From contig NZ_ARWI01000001.1 of NCBI RefSeq assembly GCF_000478585.1, positions 1,612,001 through 1,676,000 of the forward strand: a stretch of DNA of 64,000 bases. Direction: 5' to 3'. Made by a program: the position numbers and the translations under genes. The DNA is from Thiomicrorhabdus sp. Kp2. Its GTDB lineage: Bacteria > Pseudomonadota > Gammaproteobacteria > Thiomicrospirales > Thiomicrospiraceae. The notes under the pieces are model-generated. The model did not search any database. It saw nothing but the letters and a program-made list of their open reading frames with translations, and was not told where the DNA came from. Positions 43,971 through 54,713 of this stretch are shown here, in pieces. Numbering within the stretch: position 1 is the stretch's first letter; the number at the start of each line of letters is the position of its first letter.

Positions 43971-43989
43971 AACCTGCTCAAGGCAGGTT
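43971..43989 (-). terminator. Terminator of the minus-strand chemoreceptor
   Basis: AACCTGC and GCAGGTT form a 7-bp stem around a five-base loop; read on the minus strand it is followed by TTTTTTG. Confidence 0.8.
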
Positions 43990-44046
43990 CTTTGGATAGT
44001 TAACTCTTAGTTATATGGTATTAAACAGTAAACTCAGAGAGTTGTT

Positions 44047-46362
44047 TTATTTTGAAGTAAGCACTTTGGTATTGGTGTTTTGTAGCTGTTTTTGGGCTTC
44101 GAGCGAGAAGGACTCCGAAATTTTAAACGTTGCAATACTTCTAACAAGCTGCTGAGATTGTTCAGATATGGCTAATGCACTTTCTGCAGACAGTTGAACT
44201 AACTGAGCGTTCTCTTGAGTGTTGCTGTCTAACGAAACAATGGCTTGGTTAAGTTGTTCTATACCTTGTGACTGTTCAAGAGAGGATGTTGCAATCTCAC
44301 TAATCATTTGTGTGACTTGTTGCATAGAGTGGCCTAATTCATCAAGTGATGAACCCGATTGCTCAGCTAGGCGCGTTCCTTCAATCACTTGGGATACAGA
44401 GCGATCAATCAGGGTTTTAATATCTTTAGCGGCCTCTGCTGATTTACCTGCCAAATTGCGAACTTCTCCTGCTACCACGGCAAATCCACGCCCATGTTCA
44501 CCTGCTCGGGCCGCTTCAACCGCCGCGTTTAATGCCAGTAGGTTGGTTTGGAAAGCGATAGAGTCAATTAACCCAATAATTTGCTGTATCTGATCGCTAG
44601 ATGCCTTAATGTCTTGCATAGCACCAATGGTTTTCTGCATGATTTGGCTACCTTGATCTAATGAACGGCTGGCATCGACAGTTAGGGCATTGGCTTGTTG
44701 TGCATTGTCGGCGTTATTACGCACCGCTGCAGTAATTTCTTCCATCGTTGATGCCGTGTTTTCAAGTTCCGCAGCTTGTTGACCAATTCGTCTTGATAAA
44801 TCGGTATTACGCTCTGTGGTGGCATCAATATCTTCAGCGATATTACGTATTGAAACGTCAACCTGAGAAATGGTTCTTGAAAGGGTGTCAAGCGAGTCAT
44901 TAATAGCATTTTTCATTTCACCTAAGTCGGCTTCATAGTCACCCTCAACGCGATGCGTTAAATCCCCCTCGGCAAGGAAGTGGATTACATGAGAAATATT
45001 GTTATTGGCCTCATGAATCGCTTTAGACATAAAGTTAATTTGCTCGCCTAAATCTCGTATAAAACCATCTAGAGCAGAAACATCAATTTGTTCACCAATG
45101 TGTCCTCTCGCGGCTTTCTCAACCATAGTTTTTAGATTTTGTTCAACAGCGGTTTGCATTTTTTCGAGTTTGACGCTTTCGGTAATGTCTTTCCACTCTG
45201 TTACAAAACCAATACGTGAACCGTCTTCACCCCAAATTGGATTGACGATGATGTTTAAGTGTAGTTCACCTAAAGTGAGTTTAGCGATATAAGTCTCTTT
45301 TAATTGACCAAGTAGTTGACGTTGATGTTCAGGATGTACATGGAATATATCAATATTTTTACCAATTAAATCATTGGCTTCAAAATGCGGTAACATTTTT
45401 TGGATGTCTGATTCAACTGACTTTAGGGTCGATAAAATGGCCTCATTCATATAGGTAATATTTAAATCATTATCGGCCAGCATAATATTAGAGGAGCTTT
45501 GATCCACTGTTGTGCGAATCGCCGAAAGTTCTTCAATTTGCAGATTGATGTGCTGTAGCATTCTATTTAAATAATGCGCTAGCTGACGGGTTTCATAACC
45601 GCCATTGATGCTGAACTTATAGTTTTTATCTAAAGTGCCGTCGATTGAACAAACTTGGTTTAGATTTTCATATATCTTTCTAAGTGGTGAAATAAGCGAT
45701 CGACGAATTAACCATTCAAAGGCGATGAGTGTAATTATAAAAACACCGAAAAAGACCAAGAAAACTTCAATTTGTTTTTGAGAGGCGGCTTGTTCCAATA
45801 ATGCTGAAGATTGTCTATTCCAATCTTGGCTTAGGTAGGTGTACCATTTGTCCATGGCTTTTAGGGCGTTTCGGTCATCAACCACGACTTGCGCATCAAT
45901 GGCTTTTATATCCATGCCCGAATTTTTTAATTCAATGACTTTTTTAGCCTGCTCCACATACTGACTCACCACACTTTCAATTGTAGCGATGGCTTCTTTC
46001 TCAGTGATGTGTAGGGAGCCCAATTGTTTGTATTGATTTAGGTCATTATTGATGCTTTCGGCATTTTTTAATAGAGAGGTGCTATAGCTTTGTGAGCGAT
46101 AGTCACTCTCGCCACGAATCACTAGGTTTTTGAAGTTATGAATAAATTGACCATAACCCAGTTGTGCTTGCACACGCTCAAAGATTTGGCTACGTGCAGA
46201 AAAATCTTCATTTAAGGTGTTTAAGTTCTGGTCAAACTTCTTTTCTAAAGAAATAAAACCAACAAAACCAGCAATATTTACAGCCAGTAAAATTGTAAAA
46301 AGTAACGCCATATTTTGTGTAGTTGTCCGCCCTGTTGGTTTTGACTGATTCATAACTTGCAC
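44047..46362 (-). CDS. Methyl-accepting chemotaxis protein with PAS and HAMP domains
   Basis: A 771-residue chemoreceptor. It has an N-terminal membrane helix (about residues 18-38), a periplasmic helical domain to about residue 205, a second membrane helix, a HAMP domain, a PAS domain (with [15 protein letters not shown] start and [17 protein letters not shown] end, about 300-400), a second HAMP-like linker, and a signalling domain with [24 protein letters not shown]. Two more sets of PAS/linker residues suggest it may sense redox or energy state. The start is 25 bases after a clean upstream region. The terminator at 43971 closes it. Confidence 0.93.
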   Translation of the reverse strand: MQVMNQSKPTGRTTTQNMALLFTILLAVNIAGFVGFISLEKKFDQNLNTLNEDFSARSQIFERVQAQLGYGQFIHNFKNLVIRGESDYRSQSYSTSLLKNAESINNDLNQYKQLGSLHITEKEAIATIESVVSQYVEQAKKVIELKNSGMDIKAIDAQVVVDDRNALKAMDKWYTYLSQDWNRQSSALLEQAASQKQIEVFLVFFGVFIITLIAFEWLIRRSLISPLRKIYENLNQVCSIDGTLDKNYKFSINGGYETRQLAHYLNRMLQHINLQIEELSAIRTTVDQSSSNIMLADNDLNITYMNEAILSTLKSVESDIQKMLPHFEANDLIGKNIDIFHVHPEHQRQLLGQLKETYIAKLTLGELHLNIIVNPIWGEDGSRIGFVTEWKDITESVKLEKMQTAVEQNLKTMVEKAARGHIGEQIDVSALDGFIRDLGEQINFMSKAIHEANNNISHVIHFLAEGDLTHRVEGDYEADLGEMKNAINDSLDTLSRTISQVDVSIRNIAEDIDATTERNTDLSRRIGQQAAELENTASTMEEITAAVRNNADNAQQANALTVDASRSLDQGSQIMQKTIGAMQDIKASSDQIQQIIGLIDSIAFQTNLLALNAAVEAARAGEHGRGFAVVAGEVRNLAGKSAEAAKDIKTLIDRSVSQVIEGTRLAEQSGSSLDELGHSMQQVTQMISEIATSSLEQSQGIEQLNQAIVSLDSNTQENAQLVQLSAESALAISEQSQQLVRSIATFKISESFSLEAQKQLQNTNTKVLTSK

Positions 46363-46601
46363 CTCTTAAAGGGTTTTGTAATATGTTATTGCATTAAAAA
46401 AACAATAACTTTCTAAAATTGATTGTAACAGCTAGGCAGATTTTTCATTATCATTAAATTAAACCGTCACCTTGAGCGGCAAGTCTCTACAGCTCTTCTC
46501 GCTTGCTGTTTGTATCGTCGCTGGAAAAATTGTTAAGCAATACAAAGGCCAGTTATTTATAGAAAAAGGAGTCTATAGAGAATGAAAGGTTCCAAGAGGG
46601 T

Positions 46602-48674
46602 TTAGGCATGTTGATAATCGATTTTATGCCCCACCCAACGGTTTTGCAGTTTTTCAACGATGTTTGGGTTTTGTTCTACCAATGTTTTTGCCCAGAGCTG
46701 AGCGGTAGGTATCCATTGACTATCACGCTTTAAATCGGCAATTCTAAATTGTAAACCGCCAGTTTGTTTGGTGCCAAGAATTTCACCAGGCCCCCTAATT
46801 TTTAAATCTTCTTCAGCAATTCTAAAACCATCTGTGGTATCACGCATAATGTTTAAACGTGCTTTACCCGTTTCAGATAACGGAGCTTGGTAGAGCAATA
46901 CACAGTGACTTTGTAAATCACCACGCCCAACTCGGCCTCGCAATTGATGAAGCTGGGCAAGGCCTAAACGTTCAGCATTTTCAATAATCATTAAGCTCGC
47001 ATTAGGCACGTTTACCCCCACTTCAATCACCGTTGTGGCCACTAATAAATCAAGTTCATGCTGTTTAAAGGCATTCATAACTAATGCTTTTTGTTCACCT
47101 TTTAATCGACCATGAACCAAACCTACTCGTAAATCTGGCCAATAGTCGCTAAATTGGGTGGCGGTGACTTCTGCGGCTTGGGCGTGTAATAACTCCGATT
47201 CTTCGATTAGCGGGCACACCCAATAGGCCTGTACGCCCTCTTTACATTTGGCATATAGATGCTCCATCACCTGATGGCGTTTTTCATTGTTTAAAACAGC
47301 GGTTTCAATCGGTTTACGTCCAGGTGGCAGTTCATCAATGATCGATAAATCTAAGTCACCATAAGCGGTCATCGCCAAGGTACGAGGGATGGGGGTAGCG
47401 GTCATAATTAACTGATGAGTGTGAACGTTTTTATCATTATTTTTTTCATGCAGAGCTAGACGTTGGTGGACACCAAAACGATGTTGTTCATCAATAATCA
47501 CTAAACCAAGTTGATTAAACTCAACGGCATCTTGAAAAAGTGCGTGAGTACCCACAATGACTTTGGCTTCACCAGAGGCAATTTGAGAGAGTTGATAACG
47601 TTTTTCAGCCGCTTTCATGCGGCCATTTAGCCAGGCTACGGGTATGTTTAAAGGTTCTAGCCACTCTAAAAAAGCATTGAGATGCTGTTCTGCCAAGATT
47701 TCTGTGGGAGCCATAATGGCCACTTGGTAGTTCGCATCGGCGGCTTGAATAGCGGCTAAGGCGGCAATAACGGTTTTACCAGAACCCACATCACCTTGGA
47801 CTAATCTTTGCATGGGGTGTGGTTGCGCCAAATCGTGCTGTATCTCGGCTAAAACACGCTGCTGAGCATTGGTGAGCATAAAAGGTAAGCTTGCTAATAA
47901 CGCATTGCAGTTTTGGCTTGGTGGTAAAGAGGGGGCGACTCGTTTTTGTTCTGTTTGGCGAAGAAGTTGTAATCCCGCTTGTTGGCTAATCAGTTCTTCT
48001 ACAATTAAGCGTTGTTGAGCAGGATGGGTAAACTGTTTGATTTGTCTTAAATCATCCTCTGGTTGTGGCTGATGAAGGGTTAAAAGGGCATGGTTTAAAT
48101 CGGGTAATTGAAGTTCGTTTAGAAGAGTATTTGGTAGCAACTCTTTAAGGGGGTGTTCTCTTAATAGATCAATTGCTTGGTTCATTAACTTAAGTAATGA
48201 AGCCTGTCCTAAACCTTCTGTGGTTGGATAGGTGGGGGTTAAAGTGGTTTCAAGGGTTGGTGCATCATTGGGGTTAATAAATTGGTAGCTTGGATGAACC
48301 ATTTCTAAACCGTTGGGCCCAGAACGCACTTCGCCAAATACTTGTAGATGTTTACCTCGGGTAAATTGTTGCGCCTGGCGGTAATGAAAATGAAAAAAGC
48401 GTAAGGTTAAAAAAGCACCGTTTTCGGATTGAATTTTAACGAGTAAGCTGTTTCTACGCCCTCGGGTTAGAGCCTGTGAAAAAATTTCACCTTCCATTAA
48501 TAGCTCTGAGCCGATGAGTGCATTTTCAATCGGGGTCAGTTTGGTTTTGTCTTGATACCGTAAGGGGAGATGAAACAGTAAATCCTGCACGACAAATAAA
48601 CCTAATTTCTGTAGTTTTTCTAACTGTTTAGGGCCAACGCCTTTGAGGTTGTCGAGAGAGAGTTCAGAGAGCAT
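46602..48674 (-). CDS. recG: ATP-dependent DNA helicase RecG
   Basis: RecG remodels stalled replication forks and Holliday junctions. 690 residues from ATG 48674 (MLSELSLDNLKGVGPKQLEKL); an in-frame ATG six codons earlier is an alternative. The N-terminal wedge (OB) domain is followed by helicase motifs I VQGDVGSGKTVIAA, Ia MAPTEILAEQH, II IIDEQHRFG (DEQH), III MTATPIPRTLA, and VI QLRGRVGRG. The C-terminal segment RDTTDGFRIAEEDLKIRGPGE is typical. It has no close functional link to the chemoreceptors around it. Confidence 0.97.
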   Translation of the reverse strand: MLSELSLDNLKGVGPKQLEKLQKLGLFVVQDLLFHLPLRYQDKTKLTPIENALIGSELLMEGEIFSQALTRGRRNSLLVKIQSENGAFLTLRFFHFHYRQAQQFTRGKHLQVFGEVRSGPNGLEMVHPSYQFINPNDAPTLETTLTPTYPTTEGLGQASLLKLMNQAIDLLREHPLKELLPNTLLNELQLPDLNHALLTLHQPQPEDDLRQIKQFTHPAQQRLIVEELISQQAGLQLLRQTEQKRVAPSLPPSQNCNALLASLPFMLTNAQQRVLAEIQHDLAQPHPMQRLVQGDVGSGKTVIAALAAIQAADANYQVAIMAPTEILAEQHLNAFLEWLEPLNIPVAWLNGRMKAAEKRYQLSQIASGEAKVIVGTHALFQDAVEFNQLGLVIIDEQHRFGVHQRLALHEKNNDKNVHTHQLIMTATPIPRTLAMTAYGDLDLSIIDELPPGRKPIETAVLNNEKRHQVMEHLYAKCKEGVQAYWVCPLIEESELLHAQAAEVTATQFSDYWPDLRVGLVHGRLKGEQKALVMNAFKQHELDLLVATTVIEVGVNVPNASLMIIENAERLGLAQLHQLRGRVGRGDLQSHCVLLYQAPLSETGKARLNIMRDTTDGFRIAEEDLKIRGPGEILGTKQTGGLQFRIADLKRDSQWIPTAQLWAKTLVEQNPNIVEKLQNRWVGHKIDYQHA

Positions 48675-48715
48675 ATCAATAGTCTTAATCAAATTGATTA
48701 AATTCTATCAAAAAC

Positions 48716-48729
48716 GACCAGGCCTGGTA
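48716..48729. repeat. Palindrome core ACCAGGCCTGGT, copy 10
   Basis: GACCAGGCCTGGTA: perfect 12-bp core, between recG and the HDOD gene, on the upstream side of recG. Confidence 0.9.
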
Positions 48730-48793
48730 GAAATGGTTAGAGAGAGAAGGATTTTATGAAATAAACCAGAAGAGATAAGATGAACAATCTAGG

Positions 48794-49675
48794 CTATTTC
48801 ATAGCAAATTGGATTTCTTCATTACCAGAAAGTTCCTCAGGGATTGAGCGGAGGTCTTTGCCAAGTTGTTTTACTTTTTGTTGTGCTTTTATGTAATGGA
48901 GATTACCAATACCCAAACGTTGCATGGAGATCTTAGCAGACTCTCTGATTTCATCTGTGACATAGCGTGAATCTTCTGTTTCAGAGACAACCATTCGGGC
49001 AATGTTTAATAGGTTAATCAATTCATAAGCGTGATTTTCACCTTTAGGGCATTTTTGAATATCTTGTTGTTGGAAAAGAATACCACCGTAGACCGAGTTT
49101 TTAACGTGCCATTTTTTAGCAACGTAAATACCTATATGAGCACTGGTTGTTCGAAACGCTTTAAGCTCTTTTTCAGCGCACTCTGAAGGAGCCATTAAAC
49201 TCGCTAAATAACAGGATTTGTACTTTTCGGGAGAATATTGACTCAATACAATATAACCCACATTGTAGAGTAGCCCATAAAGATAAGCATCGCTAGAGTT
49301 AAAGCCTTTTAATTTTCTAGACAATTCAACCATTGCGGTCGCTATTTTTATCGCGTGATTCACAATGATTACTGAATCACCCTTGGATTGAAAACTGAAT
49401 TCAATAGCGCTTGAAAAGAAAACCGTAAAAACGCCTTTTGTGCCCAAAATATCGACCGCCTGCCTAGCGGTTGTGACCTCTTTTTTAGCCATAAAGCTTG
49501 CTACGGCCAGAAATTTAGTAAAGAGTTTGGGGTTGCGATTGATGCACTGAACAATCGTATTGATATCGGGCTCTGGCTTTAATGATTCATTTTGTAGAGC
49601 AGCCACTTCATTTGAAATCTTAGGCAGTTTTACCTTGTTTAAGATTGAAGCCGCGATGGCTAGCTTTTCTTTCAT
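48794..49675 (-). CDS. HDOD domain protein
   Basis: A 293-residue single-domain HDOD protein, a catalytically inactive relative of HD phosphohydrolases often found in signalling and motility pathways. The conserved N-terminal LPKISNEVAAL, then CINRNPKLFTKFLAVA and AVDILGTKGVFTVFF, and the YLYGLLYNVGYIVLS block are visible. No signal peptide, membrane helix, receiver or GGDEF domain is present. It is divergent from the PAS chemoreceptor, with which it may share a regulatory region. The exact role is unknown. Confidence 0.88.
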   Translation of the reverse strand: MKEKLAIAASILNKVKLPKISNEVAALQNESLKPEPDINTIVQCINRNPKLFTKFLAVASFMAKKEVTTARQAVDILGTKGVFTVFFSSAIEFSFQSKGDSVIIVNHAIKIATAMVELSRKLKGFNSSDAYLYGLLYNVGYIVLSQYSPEKYKSCYLASLMAPSECAEKELKAFRTTSAHIGIYVAKKWHVKNSVYGGILFQQQDIQKCPKGENHAYELINLLNIARMVVSETEDSRYVTDEIRESAKISMQRLGIGNLHYIKAQQKVKQLGKDLRSIPEELSGNEEIQFAMK

Positions 49676-49990
49676 AAAATAGCGTCACAGTGATAAGAAG
49701 ATTTTATTTTTAATCATTAATAAAGCCTATTCTAATGTAAAAAACAGAGCAAAGCATATTTAAAAAATGAATTGGCCTACAAGAAATTTTACCTACGAGC
49801 CTACTGTTTTTATTTGTTTATCTTTAATTAAAGAGTCATTCATAAATCCAACTCTAGTGTTTGGTATGATATTCGCTATCAATTCACCCAGAATAAGATC
49901 CTGATAATATTGGCCAAGCGAGTATTAACTTGGTATAGAGCATGGGATTGTGAATCTAAAAAATCATGCAGGTAAATTTAAGAGGTGTAT
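49676..49990. other. Divergent intergenic region, HDOD / PAS chemoreceptor
   Basis: 315 AT-rich bases between divergent genes; both promoters must lie here. I see no palindrome copy and no convincing sigma-28 or sigma-54 site. A GAGG precedes the downstream ATG by five bases. Confidence 0.6.
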
Positions 49991-51703
49991 ATGTTTTGTA
50001 ATCGATATCAAGATCAAATCCAGTCTTTGCAATTAAAGTTAGCTGACCAGGCCTCATTGTTGAGCGCTCTGGATCGTGTATCCGCAATGGTTGAATTTGA
50101 TTTAACGGGAAAAATATTATGCGCTAATGAAAATTTCCTGAATACAATGGGCTATTCCATTGATGAATTGCTCTCCCAGCACCATAGAATATTCGTGGAT
50201 AGTCAAGAAGCCAGTTCGGCGGAATATCAACAGTTTTGGTCTGATTTAAAAGCGGGTAATCCATGTTCGGGACGCTTTTTTAGACATAAGAAAAATGGGG
50301 ATGGTGTTTGGTTAGAAGCCAGTTATAACCCTGTTTTTGATGAAGCTGGCAGGCCTGTTAAAGTGGTTAAATTTGCCACAGATATTACCGATAAAGTGGC
50401 AGAAGAACTCGATGCTAAAGCGCAAATTGCAGCCATTAATAAGGTCATGGCAGTTATCGAGTTTAAGCCAGATGGAACCATTGTAAATGCCAATGATAAT
50501 TTTCTAAAAACGATGGGATATTCTTTGTCAGAAATCACAGGTCAGCATCATAAGATGTTTGCCGAAGCCCATTATGCAACAACCAAAGAATATGCCGAAT
50601 TTTGGAACGCTTTAGCGCAAGGTCAAGCTTTTAGCGGAACCTATTGCCGATTAGGAAAGAACAATAAAAAAGTTTGGTTAGAAGCGAGTTACAACCCTAT
50701 TTTGGATTGTCAGGGTAAAGTGATTAAAGTCATAAAATATGCAACTGATATTGGCTCAAATCCTAATGCTCAATTATTAGATAAGGTGGTTGAGGATGTG
50801 GCAAATACCATCTCTGCCATTGCTCAAGGGAATCTCGCTGTTAAGATGACTAACCACTTAAACGCTAACCAGCAGAGCTTATACGATGAGGATATTAAAA
50901 AGCTCAGTCAATCTGTAGAGCATATGGTTTCGAAATTAAAAGAGGTCATTCAGGTCGCTTCTAATGCAGCCACCATGGCTAAACGTTCTGCTGCAGAAAT
51001 CTCAAACGATGCCATTAGTCTAAATGAACGTGTTCAACAGCAAGTTAAAGAGCTTCAGAATACATCGAAAACGATGGATGATATGAATAGTGCGGTGCAA
51101 GAGACATCTCAACATACACAAAAAGCAAACCAAGTGGCAGAAGAGGTTCAGTCTAAAGCGAACCAAGGTGTTCAAGTAATGCAGCAAACGATTGATGCCA
51201 TGTCGAGTATTCAAGAGTCCAGTGAAAAGGTGGCAGACATTGTGACACTGATTGATGGCATTGCCTTTCAAACGAATTTATTGGCATTGAATGCGGCGGT
51301 AGAGGCGGCTCGAGCAGGTGAGCAAGGTCGAGGCTTTGCAGTGGTAGCGGGCGAAGTGCGTTCTTTGGCACAAAAGTCAGCAGAAGCGGCTAAAGACATC
51401 AAGAACTTAATTGATGAAACCGTTTCTCGTGTTAACCAAGGTTCAGCAATGGCAAGTGAATCTGGGCAGGTATTGTCGAGTATCAATGAATCGATTACTG
51501 AAGTAACCAATATGATTTCTCAGATTGCAGGCGCTTCACAAAATCAGGCAAATGGCATTAATGATGTACATCACTCTATTCGTCATTTAGAAAAATCTAC
51601 CCATGAAAATGCCGCGATGGTAGAAAACACTTCAACGAATGCAAAAAATCTTAACGAGCAGTCTGAGATTTTAAGCGATGATATTGCTTACTTTAAGTTT
51701 TAG
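49991..51703 (+). CDS. Cytoplasmic chemoreceptor with two PAS domains (BdlA-like)
   Basis: A 570-residue chemoreceptor without membrane helices. Two PAS domains (about residues 22-135 and 140-255) are internal repeats of each other: both have [18 protein letters not shown], ...WLEASYNP and [18 protein letters not shown]. They are followed by a signalling domain with [24 protein letters not shown]. The layout matches the biofilm dispersion protein BdlA and Aer-like soluble receptors as I know them, and suggests sensing of redox or oxygen through a PAS cofactor. The ATG at 49991 is preferred over a GTG two codons earlier because a GAGG site is suitably spaced. Confidence 0.93.
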   Translation: MFCNRYQDQIQSLQLKLADQASLLSALDRVSAMVEFDLTGKILCANENFLNTMGYSIDELLSQHHRIFVDSQEASSAEYQQFWSDLKAGNPCSGRFFRHKKNGDGVWLEASYNPVFDEAGRPVKVVKFATDITDKVAEELDAKAQIAAINKVMAVIEFKPDGTIVNANDNFLKTMGYSLSEITGQHHKMFAEAHYATTKEYAEFWNALAQGQAFSGTYCRLGKNNKKVWLEASYNPILDCQGKVIKVIKYATDIGSNPNAQLLDKVVEDVANTISAIAQGNLAVKMTNHLNANQQSLYDEDIKKLSQSVEHMVSKLKEVIQVASNAATMAKRSAAEISNDAISLNERVQQQVKELQNTSKTMDDMNSAVQETSQHTQKANQVAEEVQSKANQGVQVMQQTIDAMSSIQESSEKVADIVTLIDGIAFQTNLLALNAAVEAARAGEQGRGFAVVAGEVRSLAQKSAEAAKDIKNLIDETVSRVNQGSAMASESGQVLSSINESITEVTNMISQIAGASQNQANGINDVHHSIRHLEKSTHENAAMVENTSTNAKNLNEQSEILSDDIAYFKF

Positions 51704-51864
51704 TATAGAGCACGCTTTTCAGCGATAAAGTGTGGGTGATGGCTGTTTTATCGTTTTTGGCCTGTTCAGAGTATGACGACATAGTTACGATGCCTTATGC
51801 TGAATAGCATCGTTTACACAGGCTTTTTACAATATGGTTTTTCTATGAGAATAAGACATTTCCA

Positions 51865-53145
51865 GTGAAACTTTTTCAGCGCACCGCTTTTACCCATAAG
51901 ATACCAGAATTACGTTATTTTTTAGTGATGCTACTGAGCTTAATTGTGCTTTGGAGCGCAGTACTATCATGGTTTATTTGGAATTTAGAGATACATTTAG
52001 ATTACCTAATGCTATTTGGCTGGTTAAGTTTGCTGATATTCACTCTCGTGTTTGTTTCTGTTTCTAAATGGTCATTCAAAAGCGCTTCATACTCCTCTCA
52101 ATCAACATGGTTAGTATTGCTAAGTTGGACACTCGTTTTGAATGCTGGTCTGCTTTATGAAACGGGCGGAACGATTAACCCTTTAATACATTTATTATTA
52201 CTGCCCCTTGTACTTGCTATGTGGGTACTTGCTTCTAGGCAATTCATTGCATTAGCGGTATTTACCGCGTTTTTATATTTTCTTTTAAGCCTATTTTATG
52301 TGCCGTTAATGTCAATGAAAGTGACCAGCTTACCCGCGTTTTTTGCTTGGTATTTGCATGGTTCTATGTGGGTGTTTATGCTCATTGTTTTTATGTTAGC
52401 GGTTTGGATTTTGCCTCTTAAAAGTAGCTTAGAAAAAAAGAAACAGACCATAAACCAGCAGTATCAACGTGCTTTACAAAACGAGTATATGTTGTCGGTA
52501 ACCAGTATGGCATCCGCATCGGTTCACTATTTGAGTACGCCATTAAATAGTTTGGTGTTACTGCATGAGTTACTCGAGAATGAGGTCACCACACCTGATG
52601 GTAAAAACTATTTATCGTCGGCGAATGCTCAGTTGAATCGCTGTATTGAAGAACTACACAGTTTGCGTGCCAAAGCAGAAGAGGCAACGATGCCCAACAA
52701 AGCAGGCTTACAGTTAAAAGATTTGGTCAATCAACTCTATAAAGAGTTTGCCCTGCTGCACCCTAAAAGTGAATTAGATATTGAGTTTAAAGTACCCAAT
52801 GGTGAAGTCGTTGGCGATGTGAGTTTAAAACTCGCCCTATTGAATTTGCTTGATAATGCTGCGCGTTATAGCCCAAACTGTGTGCGTTTTCGTATTGAAG
52901 AAAACACTAACCAATGGCTTTTTGTGATTGAGGATCAAGGGGGAGGGTTATCTACTCATGAGCTCTCTCAATTGGGCGAAGTGTTAGTTGAAGATTATCA
53001 CGGCATTGGTATGGGGGTTTTGCTAAGCCGAATGATGATTGAACGTTTTGACGGTGAGCTTAAATTTGAGAATGCAATGATTGATGGGATTAAAGGATTG
53101 CGTGTTTATATTTCCCTTCCCAAAGTCATTGGGAGTGAGATATGA
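51865..53145 (+). CDS. regB: RegB/PrrB-type redox sensor histidine kinase
   Basis: A membrane-bound sensor kinase of 426 residues with six N-terminal helices. The quinone-binding heptapeptide-like GGTINPL is at residues 101-107 (GGxxNPF in Rhodobacter RegB). The phosphorylated histidine is H221 in ASVHYLSTPLNSL. A cysteine at residue 260 in LNRCIEELHSL matches the redox-active Cys265 position of RegB as I recall it. The ATPase domain has LLNLLDNAARYSP, EDQGGG and GIGMGVLLSRMM. It overlaps the response-regulator gene by four bases. The GTG start has no strong ribosome binding site. Confidence 0.9.
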   Translation: MKLFQRTAFTHKIPELRYFLVMLLSLIVLWSAVLSWFIWNLEIHLDYLMLFGWLSLLIFTLVFVSVSKWSFKSASYSSQSTWLVLLSWTLVLNAGLLYETGGTINPLIHLLLLPLVLAMWVLASRQFIALAVFTAFLYFLLSLFYVPLMSMKVTSLPAFFAWYLHGSMWVFMLIVFMLAVWILPLKSSLEKKKQTINQQYQRALQNEYMLSVTSMASASVHYLSTPLNSLVLLHELLENEVTTPDGKNYLSSANAQLNRCIEELHSLRAKAEEATMPNKAGLQLKDLVNQLYKEFALLHPKSELDIEFKVPNGEVVGDVSLKLALLNLLDNAARYSPNCVRFRIEENTNQWLFVIEDQGGGLSTHELSQLGEVLVEDYHGIGMGVLLSRMMIERFDGELKFENAMIDGIKGLRVYISLPKVIGSEI

Positions 53146-53684
53146 GCGATTCCGTTAATGTGTTACTTGTTGATGACGATGACGTTTTTTTAAGTCTTCT
53201 CAAGCGAACTTTAGAACGAGAAGGTTGGCGAGTTTTTTGTGCATTAAACAGTGAACAAGTTTTTGAAAAGACAAAAGAACACTCTTTTGATTACGCAATC
53301 TTAGATTTAAACCTTGATGGTCAAAGTGGATTAAATCTCATGCAATCGCTGTTAGCTGAACAACCTAAGTGTGAAGTGCTTATTTTAACAGGGTATGCCA
53401 GTGTGGCTACAGCCGTAGAAGCTATGCGGCTGGGTGCTAAAGACTATTTGTGTAAGCCAGCTACGGCACAGCAAATTATTAATATTTTTTCAGGTGAAAA
53501 GGTTGAAACTAAAGAGCCAGAAACTGAAGAGTTTCAGCCAATGTCGGTTAAGCGGTTGGAGTGGGAACATATTCAAAAAGTATTGTTAGAAAATGACGGC
53601 AATATCAGTTTAACGGCTGAAGCTTTAAATATGCACCGTAGAACCTTGCAACGTAAACTGCAAAAACGCCCCGTAGAGAAATAG
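53142..53684 (+). CDS. regA: RegA/PrrA-type response regulator
   Basis: A 180-residue response regulator paired with the kinase (ATGA overlap). The receiver domain has VDDDD near the N-terminus, the phosphorylated D55 in AILDLNLDGQSG, and the signature TGYASVATAVEAMRLGAKDYLCKPA. A short linker follows, then a Fis-type helix-turn-helix ISLTAEALNMHRRTLQRKL, which is nearly diagnostic for RegA/ActR. RegA members control CO2 fixation, oxidase and photosynthesis genes in purple bacteria; here they may control the RuBisCO operon 4 kb downstream, which is inference. Confidence 0.93.
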   Translation: MSDSVNVLLVDDDDVFLSLLKRTLEREGWRVFCALNSEQVFEKTKEHSFDYAILDLNLDGQSGLNLMQSLLAEQPKCEVLILTGYASVATAVEAMRLGAKDYLCKPATAQQIINIFSGEKVETKEPETEEFQPMSVKRLEWEHIQKVLLENDGNISLTAEALNMHRRTLQRKLQKRPVEK

Positions 53685-53780
53685 AGTTTTTTGTTTTTTA
53701 TAAGTAAATAAACTTATCTTTTGGTTTAAAATAAACTGAATTATTTAAGCGTAACACCTAAAAATTGAAAGGAGTGTTTT

Positions 53781-54644
53781 ATGAAAAGACGTACATTTAT
53801 GGGTTGGGCATTAATAGCAGGCTTGACTTTATCTGGACAAGTTTTTGCCGAATCTGTTGCAGAGAGTATTGAGGTTTCTGACCCATATGTTCGTATGGTG
53901 CCACCAACCGCACCAGCATCAGCGGCATTTATGGGACTAAAGAATACAAGTGACAAAAATCACGCTCTCGTTGCTGCCAAAGCTTATATTAATAAAACCA
54001 CTGAATTACACACGCATATTCACGACAATGGCGTTATGCGTATGCGTCAAGTGCAAAAAATTGATCTGCCTGCAGGTCAATTAACCGAGCTGAAACCTGG
54101 CGGTTTTCACATTATGTTGATTGGTTTGAATGCCCCAGTTGAAAAGGATCAAACTATTAAAATTGATTTAACGTTTGATGACGGCTCAACGAAAACGATT
54201 GAAGCAAAGGGACGTCCTTTAATGCCAATGAAAGGTATGAAGATGGGCATGATGGGTAAACAATTAAGCAATGGACGCAACACCAACCCAATGCAATTGG
54301 TGATGCACGCTAACCCAGCATTTCCTAACTTAACGGGTATTGCGATTAAAAACGCTCAGGAGCTAGGATTGAGTGATGAGCAAGTGGCTAAATTAAAAGC
54401 GTGGACTCAAAAGAACGGTGATGAGATGAAACGTCTATTTCAAGCGGTTAATATGACGGAAAAAGAGCTAATTCAAGACACTTTAGCAGGCATGTCTAAA
54501 GCTGAATTGATGGCTAAATTTGAGAAAACCTTGGCGATGCGTATGCAGATTGCCGAAACCAAAATCGATTGTCGTGACAATATGAAAAAAGTCCTAACGG
54601 CCGAGCAATTTGATAAGTTAGCTTCTATCTATCCAATGATGTAA
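53781..54644 (+). CDS. PCuAC copper chaperone fused to a helical C-terminal domain
   Basis: A 287-residue periplasmic protein. After a signal peptide (cleavage near VFAESVA) comes a PCu(A)C domain with its H-M copper motif: ELHTHIHDNGVMRMRQV followed by LKPGGFHIMLIG. After a methionine-rich linker (MPMKGMKMGMMGKQ) comes a second domain, PAFPNLTGIAIKNAQELGLS..., resembling CpxP/Spy-type helical metal-response proteins. The fusion, with its methionine-rich joint, is unusual to my knowledge. PCuAC proteins deliver copper to cytochrome oxidase subunit II. Strong AAAGGAG site before the ATG. A twin-arginine-like KRRTF lies at the start, so Tat export is possible. Confidence 0.88.
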   Translation: MKRRTFMGWALIAGLTLSGQVFAESVAESIEVSDPYVRMVPPTAPASAAFMGLKNTSDKNHALVAAKAYINKTTELHTHIHDNGVMRMRQVQKIDLPAGQLTELKPGGFHIMLIGLNAPVEKDQTIKIDLTFDDGSTKTIEAKGRPLMPMKGMKMGMMGKQLSNGRNTNPMQLVMHANPAFPNLTGIAIKNAQELGLSDEQVAKLKAWTQKNGDEMKRLFQAVNMTEKELIQDTLAGMSKAELMAKFEKTLAMRMQIAETKIDCRDNMKKVLTAEQFDKLASIYPMM

Positions 54645-54663
54645 TCCTCTATACTCAAGAGAC

Positions 54664-54690
54664 AAAAAAAGCCCGATAAGGGCTTTTTTT
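54664..54690. terminator. Bidirectional terminator between copper genes
   Basis: AAAAAAGCCC and GGGCTTTTTT form a 10-bp stem with a five-base loop. Runs of A and T on both sides make it work for both convergent genes. Confidence 0.92.
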
Positions 54691-54713
54691 GTTTGTTTAC
54701 TTAGTTTTTCAAA

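Larger units (their letters stand above)
43683..44046. other. Intergenic region between convergent chemoreceptors
   Basis: 364 bases with no gene. It starts with a short stem AGCGT/ACGCT (43694-43707) followed by CTTTTTT, a likely terminator of the first chemoreceptor, and holds palindrome copy 9 and the terminator of the minus-strand chemoreceptor. The middle (43730-43930) shows no feature I recognise. Confidence 0.6.
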
